Source: Rhodoglobus sp. (lineage in GTDB: Bacteria; Actinomycetota; Actinomycetes; Actinomycetales; Microbacteriaceae). Taken from it: DNA of 64,000 nt. The position numbers and the translations under genes are program-made. Below are positions 58,351 through 64,000 of the stretch, piece by piece (the first letter of the stretch is position 1; each line of letters starts with the position of its first letter). The notes beneath the pieces were generated by a model, which was not told the DNA's origin, did not search any database, and was given only the letters and a program-made list of their open reading frames with translations. The DNA lies in NCBI GenBank assembly GCA_025464445.1, contig JAODLY010000021.1, positions 43,705 to 107,704 on the forward strand. The letters are read 5' to 3'.

Positions 58351-59391
58351 TTGAAGGCGGCAATGTTTTACGCCCCCGGGGACATCAGACTCGAGGACGT
58401 CGAGGAGCCGCGCGCCGCGGCCGGCGAGGTCAAGATCCGCGTGCGCAACTGCTCGACGTGCGGCACCGACGTCAAGATCTTCCATTCGGGCCACCCCAAC
58501 ATGACTCCGCCCCAGGTGATGGGTCATGAGATCGCCGGCGAGATCACCGAGGTCGGCGCCGGCGTTGACGGCTGGGCCGCGGGGGACCGCGTGCAGGTAA
58601 TCGCTGCGATCCCGGATGGCACCTGCCCAGACTGCCTCGCCGGGCGCATGTCCGTCTGCCCCAACCAGCTCAGCATGGGATACCAGTTTCCGGGCGGATT
58701 TGCCGAATACATGATCGTGCCGGGCAACGTGTTGCGCGTCGACGGGCTCAACCGCATTCCCGACGGCCTCAGTTTCGCCGAGGCATCCCTTGCAGAGCCG
58801 CTCGCCTGTGTCCTCAACGGCCAGGAGTTGGCGCGCGTCGGGCCCGGCGACACAGTCGTGGTCGTAGGTTCCGGCCCGATCGGCTGCCTGCATGTTCGGC
58901 TCGCGCGTTCGCGGGGCGCTTCGCGCATAATCCTCGTGGATCTCAACGGCGCTCGCCTTGCCGAAGCCGCAGCACTCGTGAAGCCCGACATCACCATCGA
59001 CTCGAGCGCCGCGGATCCCGTCGCGGCGGTGCTCGAAGCGACCGGCGGCAGGGGGGCTGATGTGGTCATCACGGCCGCCGCGAGCGGCACCGCGCAGGAG
59101 CAGGGGCTGCGGATGCTCGCGCGGCAGGGCAGGCTGAGCCTGTTCGGCGGGCTGCCGAAAGACAAGCCCGACATCATCGTCGACTCGAATCTCGTGCACT
59201 ACCGTGAGCTCACCATTGTCGGCGTGAACGGCTCGAGCCCCGCACAGAACAAGCGTGCATTGCAGCTCATCGCCAGTGGGGCTGTGCCCGTTCTCGACCT
59301 CATCACCCATCGCCTGCCGCTTGACAGGGTGCTCGACGCGATCGATATCGTGGCGAGGGGCGAAGCCATCAAAGTAACAATCGAACAGTAG
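58351..59391 (+). CDS. Zinc-dependent medium-chain dehydrogenase, polyol-phosphate type
   Basis: The 346-residue protein is a zinc-dependent MDR dehydrogenase. Catalytic zinc ligands lie in CSTCGTD and GHEIAG. The structural-zinc lobe reads CPDCLAGRMSVC with one cysteine replaced by glycine, as I recall for GatD-type enzymes. The NAD-binding motif is VVGSGPIGCLHVRLA. In a PTS operon it probably oxidises a polyol phosphate, replacing the usual MtlD. The start is TTG 58351 (MKAAMFYAPGDIRLED), chosen because the first strand is conserved; ATG 58363 would lose it. Confidence 0.88.
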   Translation: MKAAMFYAPGDIRLEDVEEPRAAAGEVKIRVRNCSTCGTDVKIFHSGHPNMTPPQVMGHEIAGEITEVGAGVDGWAAGDRVQVIAAIPDGTCPDCLAGRMSVCPNQLSMGYQFPGGFAEYMIVPGNVLRVDGLNRIPDGLSFAEASLAEPLACVLNGQELARVGPGDTVVVVGSGPIGCLHVRLARSRGASRIILVDLNGARLAEAAALVKPDITIDSSAADPVAAVLEATGGRGADVVITAAASGTAQEQGLRMLARQGRLSLFGGLPKDKPDIIVDSNLVHYRELTIVGVNGSSPAQNKRALQLIASGAVPVLDLITHRLPLDRVLDAIDIVARGEAIKVTIEQ

Positions 59392-59401
59392 GAGACCCAA
59401 C

Positions 59402-59671
59402 ATGGCAACGAAGACAGTGACAGTCGCCTCGAGCGTGGGCCTGCACGCCCGGCCGGCATCCCTGTTTGCGCAGGCAGCGGCGAAGGTCGGTGTTCCCGTC
59501 ACCCTCACCTCAGCGGCAGGCAAGAGCGTCAACGCCGCAAGCATCCTCGGGGTGCTTTCGCTCGGCATCGGCCACGGCGAGGAGGTCACGCTCAGCGCCG
59601 AGGGTGATGGTGCCGAGGCTGCGCTCGATTCGCTCGCGGACGTGCTGAACACCGATCTCGACAAGGAGTAA
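59402..59671 (+). CDS. ptsH: Phosphocarrier protein HPr
   Basis: HPr relays phosphate from enzyme I to PTS IIA proteins. The 89-residue protein has phospho-site His15 in GLHARPAS and a serine at about position 47 in the position of the regulatory serine of Firmicutes HPr. No HPr kinase is seen. Its place at the end of this operon supplies the general PTS component together with the specific ones. Enzyme I is not in the window. Confidence 0.95.
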   Translation: MATKTVTVASSVGLHARPASLFAQAAAKVGVPVTLTSAAGKSVNAASILGVLSLGIGHGEEVTLSAEGDGAEAALDSLADVLNTDLDKE

Positions 59672-59682
59672 GTCGTCGTAGG

Positions 59683-59695
59683 TAGGCTCGGTGCA
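59683..59695 (+). promoter_or_regulatory. Leaderless-type promoter (-10 box TAGGCT) of the DUF885 gene
   Basis: TAGGCT (59683-59688) is followed by exactly six bases and the ATG, so the A of the start codon is the predicted first transcribed base. No Shine-Dalgarno sequence is present. Confidence 0.55.
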
Positions 59696-61383
59696 TGACG
59701 AGCGAGCCCACTGCAGCAACCCGTACCGCCACCCCGATCGACAGGATCGCCGAAGACTGGGTCTCGACACTCGCCGAACTCGATCCTGCGGTGGCGACCT
59801 GGATCGGCATCCCAGGCAAGCTCGACGAATACGAGGACCTGTCGCCAGCCGGCCACGAGAAGCTCATCGGCGAGGCGAAGAAGGTGCTGGCGAAGCTCGA
59901 GGGCGCAACCGAGGTCGACGACGTGGACTGGGTCACGAAGACCGACCTCGCGAGCGAGCTCAGCCTGCAGATCGAGTCGAGCGACGCCGGGCTGTGGATG
60001 CGGGACGTGAACGTCATCGCGAGCCCGGCGCAGTCCATCCGCGACATCCTCGACCTCATGCCCACGGACACCGAGGAGAACTGGACGGACATCGCCGGCC
60101 GGTTGAACAACCTGCCCGGCGCGGTCGACGGCTACATCGAGACCCTGCGGCTGGGCATCTCGAAGGGCATCACGCCTGCCAAGCGCCAGGTGCGCGAGGT
60201 CATCGAGCAGGCGCGCAAGCACGGCGCGGGGGACGGCTTCTTCCACAATTTCACGGGTTCAGCGACCCTTGCGGAATCCAGGGAGGTGCCGGAGTCGCTC
60301 AAGGCAGACCTCGCCAGGGGCGCAGTCGTCTCCGCCGGCGCGTACGACACGCTCGCCGCGTTCCTGCAGGACGAGTTGCTGCCCGCCGGACAGGATGAGG
60401 ACGGGGTTGGGCGCGAGGTCTATGCCCTGACCTCGCGCCAGTTCCTGGGTGCGAAGATCGACCTCGACGAGACGTACGAGTGGGGCATCGAAGAGCTCGC
60501 GCGCATGGTCGCGGAGCAGGAATCGATCGCCAACGAGATCAAGCGAGGTGCATCCGTGCAGGAGGCCATCGCCGTGCTCGACGCCGACCCCGCCCGCAAA
60601 CTGCAGGGCACGAAGGCGCTGCAGGAGTGGATGCAGAAGCTCAGCGACACGGCTGTCGCCGAACTCTCGAAGAGCCATTTCGACATCCCGGACCCCATCA
60701 AGCGGCTCGAGTGCATGATCGCCCCCACCCAGGAGGGGGGCATCTACTACACGAGCCCGAGCGACGACTTCTCCCGGGCCGGCCGGATGTGGTGGTCGGT
60801 GCCCGAGGGTGTCACCGAATTCAACACCTGGCGTGAGACCACCACCGTCTACCACGAAGGCGTGCCCGGGCATCACCTGCAGATCGGCCAGGCCGTCTAC
60901 AACCGGGCGAAGCTCAACACCTACCGGCGGATGCTCGCCGGCACGTCCGGCCACGCCGAGGGCTGGGCGCTGTACGCGGAGCGCCTCATGCAGGATCTCG
61001 GCTACCTCGACGACCCGGGCGACAGGCTCGGGATGCTCGACGGCCAACGGATGCGTGCAGCTCGCGTCGTGCTCGACATCGGCGTGCACCTGGGCAAGCC
61101 CAAACTCGATGGCACGGGCAAATGGGACTGGGACTACGCGCTCGACTTCATGTCGAAGAACGTGAACATGAACGAGCAGTTCGTGAAGTTCGAGGTCAAC
61201 CGCTACTTCGGCTGGCCCGGCCAGGCGCCCTCGTATAAGGTCGGCCAGCGCATCTGGGAGCAGATCCGGGACGCGTACAAGGCGAACGAAGGCGCGAACT
61301 TCGACATCAGGGAGTTCCACCGCAAGGCACTCGACATGGGGGGAGTCGGCCTCGACACCCTCAAGGCGGCGCTGCTCAAGTGA
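59695..61383 (+). CDS. DUF885-family protein, putative metallopeptidase
   Basis: The 562-residue protein matches the DUF885 family. It has the diagnostic TTTVYHEGVPGHHLQIGQ motif, an HEGxPGHH variant of a zinc-peptidase HExxH, and an EGWALYAERLM segment that probably provides the third ligand. There is no signal peptide, so it acts in the cytoplasm. Substrates are not established for the family; oligopeptide hydrolysis is likely. Its stop overlaps the next gene. Confidence 0.88.
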   Translation: MTSEPTAATRTATPIDRIAEDWVSTLAELDPAVATWIGIPGKLDEYEDLSPAGHEKLIGEAKKVLAKLEGATEVDDVDWVTKTDLASELSLQIESSDAGLWMRDVNVIASPAQSIRDILDLMPTDTEENWTDIAGRLNNLPGAVDGYIETLRLGISKGITPAKRQVREVIEQARKHGAGDGFFHNFTGSATLAESREVPESLKADLARGAVVSAGAYDTLAAFLQDELLPAGQDEDGVGREVYALTSRQFLGAKIDLDETYEWGIEELARMVAEQESIANEIKRGASVQEAIAVLDADPARKLQGTKALQEWMQKLSDTAVAELSKSHFDIPDPIKRLECMIAPTQEGGIYYTSPSDDFSRAGRMWWSVPEGVTEFNTWRETTTVYHEGVPGHHLQIGQAVYNRAKLNTYRRMLAGTSGHAEGWALYAERLMQDLGYLDDPGDRLGMLDGQRMRAARVVLDIGVHLGKPKLDGTGKWDWDYALDFMSKNVNMNEQFVKFEVNRYFGWPGQAPSYKVGQRIWEQIRDAYKANEGANFDIREFHRKALDMGGVGLDTLKAALLK

Positions 61384-62024
61384 TCGAGGTGCAGGCCGAG
61401 ACCATCGGCGAAGCGTGGCTCGGCATCGCATCCAGCATCCTCGACGAGGGGCTCGAGGCGACGTACGACGGCCTGCCGATACTCGAGGTGCGGCGCGCGA
61501 CACTCGAGGTGCGGCATCCCGACCCGGACGACGCGATCATCGCCCGGCACGCGAACCCGGAGCGCCTCGCCTGGATGCGGGCGAACTTCACCGATCACGC
61601 GCTCGTGCGGGAGCTCGGCGACGCGCGCTCGTACGCGAGCCGCCTGTTCGACTACGCGGCGAGCGGCACCGACCAGGTGGCGTGGGTGATCGACCGGCTG
61701 CGGGATGACCCGACCTCGCGCTCCGCGACGATCACGACGTTCGAGCCGCTCCTCGACACGTCGTACATCCCCTGTGTGAGTGTGCTGGATTTCTGGATCC
61801 CGGAGAACGCCGTCGACCTCGTGGTCTACGCCCACAGCATCGACTTCGGCTCGAAGGGCTACGCCAATCTCGTGCAGCTGGCCGACATCCAGGCAAGGGT
61901 CGCAGGCGAACTCGGGCGGTCAGTCGGATCGCTCACATTCATCGTGAAGTCCGCGCACGTCTACGAGACCGAATTCGAATACATGCGCGGCGTGCTCGAG
62001 TCGGCGAAGGCGCCTACCGCGTGA
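61380..62024 (+). CDS. Thymidylate synthase-like protein (short, divergent ThyA fold)
   Basis: The 214-residue protein aligns with the C-terminal two thirds of ThyA. DQVAWVIDRLRDDPTSRSATI matches the DQI..VL..LK.DP.SRR segment. Cys132 (IPCVSVLDFWI) fits the catalytic cysteine. Asp155 and Asn163 (HSIDFGSKGYANL) fit the dUMP-binding Asp and Asn. His193 and Tyr195 (SAHVY) fit the His-x-Tyr pair. The arginine that binds the phosphate (RSCD in E. coli) is His152 here. It may be a nucleotide methylase or hydroxymethylase with altered substrate. It starts inside the DUF885 stop and overlaps the DUF4166 gene. Confidence 0.8.
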   Translation: MIEVQAETIGEAWLGIASSILDEGLEATYDGLPILEVRRATLEVRHPDPDDAIIARHANPERLAWMRANFTDHALVRELGDARSYASRLFDYAASGTDQVAWVIDRLRDDPTSRSATITTFEPLLDTSYIPCVSVLDFWIPENAVDLVVYAHSIDFGSKGYANLVQLADIQARVAGELGRSVGSLTFIVKSAHVYETEFEYMRGVLESAKAPTA

Positions 62025-62623
62025 CGGATTGGTCGCCGTGGGAGCGCGAGCTGGGTGCCAGGGCGGCCGACCTCGACCCAGCACTGCGCCGGTACTTCGG
62101 CGCCATCCCGGTCGGCAGCGTCGGCAGGGGAGAAGGGGTCTTCGACCTGGTCGGCACCCCTCGGCGCTGGCTGTGGCCGATGCTCGCACTGCTCGCGCTC
62201 GACGGCCTCGTATTTCCGACCTGGCAGCGCGGCGTGCCGTTCGTGATCGTGAACCGCCCGACGACGCGAGGCACGATCACCGCCACCCGCACCTTCCGCT
62301 TCGCCGACGGGGACAGGGTCATGACCGACGAAGTCGGCATCACCGCGCGCGGCCTGACCGACAGGCTGGGCCGGCACGGCACCGTGTCATCGACGCTGCG
62401 GGCGACAGTCGTCGACGGACACCTCGAGCTGCATTCGACGGGTGCAACCCTGCGCCTCGGGCCGCTGCGCGTGCCGCTGGGTGCGCTCTCGCCGCGCGTG
62501 GCGCTCGTCGAGCGCACCGACGGCGACCGCCAGCACGTATCGCTCACCCTCGAGTTGCCGGTCATCGGGCGCATCTACCAGTACGCGGGATCCTTCAGCT
62601 ACGCGATCGAACCCGAGGAGTGA
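62021..62623 (+). CDS. DUF4166-family protein
   Basis: The 200-residue protein resembles the DUF4166 family: an N-terminal segment with GVFDLVGTPRRWLWPML, one possible membrane-associated helix (about residues 50-66) and a beta-rich remainder. The function is unknown. DUF4166 domains often occur next to or fused with TIGR01777-type epimerases, and here the epimerase follows after four bases. The start is GTG, with a four-base overlap with the ThyA-like gene. Confidence 0.8.
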   Translation: MTDWSPWERELGARAADLDPALRRYFGAIPVGSVGRGEGVFDLVGTPRRWLWPMLALLALDGLVFPTWQRGVPFVIVNRPTTRGTITATRTFRFADGDRVMTDEVGITARGLTDRLGRHGTVSSTLRATVVDGHLELHSTGATLRLGPLRVPLGALSPRVALVERTDGDRQHVSLTLELPVIGRIYQYAGSFSYAIEPEE

Positions 62624-62627
62624 CCGG

Positions 62628-63610
62628 ATGCCCGACCGCATAGTCATCGCCGGCGCATCCGGCTTCATCGGCAGCTACCTGGTGCGCGCGTTCCGCGCCG
62701 AAGGCTCGACCGTCAGCATCATCGGGCGAACCGGAAAGGATGCCGCGTGGGGCGACACCGCGGCGATCACCGCACTGCTCGACGGGGCCCTGCTCATCAA
62801 CATGGCGGGCAAGAGCGTGAACTGCCGGTACGGCCCGGCCAACCGCGAGGAGATCATGCGCTCCCGCATCCAGACGACGCGCGAGTTGTCCGATGCGATC
62901 GCGGCATGCGCGACGCCGCCCGCGCTCTGGATCAACTCGTCGACGGCGACCATCTACCGCCACGCGGAGGATCGCCCGATGACCGAGTCGACGGGGGAGC
63001 TCGGCACGGGGTTCTCGGTGGGCATCGCGAAAGCCTGGGAGGCCGAGCTCTTCGCGGCCGGGCTCCCCGGCACGAGCGGGTCGCGCTCAGGATGGCGATC
63101 GTGCTCGGCGACGGGAGTGCGCTGCTGCCGCTCATCCGGCTCGCGCGCTTCGGCCTCGGCGGCCCCCAGCTCGACGGGCCCTGGTTCAGGACGAGGGCGC
63201 GGGTAGCGGCTGGCACATTCCACGAGTTCAAGGCGCGGTGGGGCAGGCAGCGGTTCAGTTGGATCCACATCGCCGATGTGCTCGGCATCATCCGCTTGCT
63301 GCGCGAGCGCGCAGACCTCGAAGGGGTGGTCAACGCGAGCGCGCCGCATCCCACAGACAACGTGACGCTCATGCGAACCCTGCGCCGGGTGCTGCGGGTG
63401 CCCTTCGGACTGCCGGCCCCGCGACCATTGCTGGAGGTCGGCTCTGCGCTCATCCGCACCGAAACAGAGCTCGTGCTGAAGAGCAGGTGGGTCACGCCGG
63501 AACGGCTGCTGGCGGCCGGCTACGAGTTCGAATACCCGCAGCTTGAGCCGGCGCTACGTGAGATCGTCGCGTCCCACCGGCACACTGGGCAGTTGGCTTC
63601 GTTTCATTGA
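62628..63610 (+). pseudogene. TIGR01777-family epimerase, interrupted by a frameshift
   Basis: The reading frame starting at ATG 62628 gives the N-terminal half of a TIGR01777 sugar-nucleotide epimerase-like protein (VIAGASGFIGSYLVRAF, LINMAGKSVNCRYG, SSTATIYRHAEDRPMTE). It loses homology after LFAAGLPGT near 63075 and stops at 63206. The C-terminal half (VALRMAIVLGDGSALLPL, FSWIHIADVLGIIR, then the DUF1731 tail) continues in another frame to 63610. One missing G near 63078 would restore a protein of about 327 residues. This is either a real disruption or a sequencing error. Confidence 0.85.
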
Positions 63611-63621
63611 GGCGCTAAGCT
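63593..63621 (+). promoter_or_regulatory. Promoter of rpsA
   Basis: TTGGCT (63593-63598) and TAAGCT (63616-63621) are spaced by 17 bases and lie over the end of the epimerase gene. Transcription would start near 63628 and give a leader of about 114 bases before rpsA. The leader (63628-63741) shows no strong Shine-Dalgarno sequence and no obvious long hairpin. Confidence 0.55.
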
Positions 63622-63741
63622 GGAACGTCGCATTTCTGCGATTCCCCATCCGCCTGCCATCGGCGACGCAGCACGAGCTGCAAACACACAAGCACCACAC
63701 AGCCGATGGCCTACTTATGTCCATACCGGAGCAACTACTAC

Positions 63742-64000
63742 ATGACAATCGTAACGACCGCCAAGGCACCCAAGCAGGTCGCCGTCAACGACATCGGATC
63801 TGCTGAAGACTTCCTTGCCGCGGTCGAAAAGACGCTGAAGTTCTTCAACGACGGGGACCTCATCGAGGGCACAGTCGTCAAGATCGACCGTGACGAGGTT
63901 CTCCTCGACGTCGGCTACAAGACCGAGGGTGTCATCCCCTCCCGCGAACTTTCCATCAAGCACGACGTTGACCCCACAGAGGTCGTCAAGGTCGGAGACC
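63742..64000 (+). CDS. rpsA: 30S ribosomal protein S1 (3' end outside window)
   Basis: S1 binds mRNA on the 30S subunit. Only the first 86 residues are visible: MTIVTTAKAPKQVAVNDIGS, then the start of the first S1 repeat (LIEGTVVKIDRDEVLLDVGYKTEGVIPSREL). ATG 63742 matches the usual actinobacterial start. It follows polA at a distance, as in other actinobacteria. Confidence 0.96.
   Translation, partial: MTIVTTAKAPKQVAVNDIGSAEDFLAAVEKTLKFFNDGDLIEGTVVKIDRDEVLLDVGYKTEGVIPSRELSIKHDVDPTEVVKVGD

Noticed and set aside
63065..63090. Programmed ribosomal frameshifting in the epimerase
   Set aside because: There is no slippery heptamer, no stimulatory structure and no reason for regulated fusion in this family. 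A simple indel is the better explanation.

Overview
This window is 64 kb of high-GC chromosome from an actinobacterium, most likely a member of the Microbacteriaceae (Micrococcales). Three lines of evidence point there. The gene order follows the actinobacterial core: mltG-aroECKB-aroQ-efp-nusB, pyrRBC-orf-carAB-pyrF-gmk-rpoZ-coaBC-metK-priA-fmt-rsmB-rpe, hisEGFI-trpE-orf-orf-trpCBA-lgt-gltBD-pyk, and pdtaR-polA-rpsA. Several genes start directly behind a -10 box, as in leaderless mRNAs. The window also carries an mIHF-guanylate kinase fusion and the TTTCGATACG...CTACTCAACC repeat, which I associate with this family. The family assignment is inference; I ran no database search.

Layout. 1-6170: end of mltG, the shikimate operon aroE-aroC-aroK-aroB with a LysE-type exporter, and aroQ. 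6244-7220: efp and nusB. 7245-16859: the complete UMP pathway from aspartate and carbamoyl phosphate except pyrD, under a PyrR-binding leader, ending in a fused mIHF-Gmk protein. 16878-24519: rpoZ, coaBC, metK, helicase-dead priA, fmt, rsmB and rpe. 24531-25425: a nucleoside deaminase and an FKBP isomerase. 25572-33002: hisE, hisG, hisF, hisI and a trp cluster. 33034-41750: lgt, glutamate synthase (gltBD) and pyruvate kinase.

41875-49534 is the one clearly accessory block. Seven genes on the minus strand and a divergent LysR regulator encode a polar amino-acid-type ABC transporter, a hydantoinase/allantoinase-like cyclic amidohydrolase, an N-carbamoylsarcosine-amidase-like hydrolase, a PuuE-like NodB-fold hydrolase and a 4,5-dihydroxyphthalate-decarboxylase-like protein. 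It looks like an import-and-degrade system for a cyclic ureide or imide of unknown identity. It lies just beyond the 3' end of a tRNA-Leu(CAA) gene. That tRNA end is part of a three-segment inverted repeat with two mutually exclusive stems.

49863-64000: the ANTAR regulator pdtaR, an SDR enzyme, a hotdog thioesterase, polA, a sugar-alcohol PTS operon (DeoR regulator, PfkB kinase, mannitol-type IIC, IIB and IIA, zinc dehydrogenase, HPr), a DUF885 protein, an unusual thymidylate-synthase-like protein, DUF4166, a frameshifted TIGR01777 epimerase and the start of rpsA.

Nearly all neighbouring core genes overlap by 4-8 bases or lie within a few bases of each other, so translational coupling is the rule. 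Observations most worth following up: the accessory catabolic cluster, the tRNA-Leu triple-stem structure, the mIHF-Gmk fusion, the ThyA-like protein with a substituted phosphate-binding arginine, and two repeat elements that have become coding sequence in carA and trpE.
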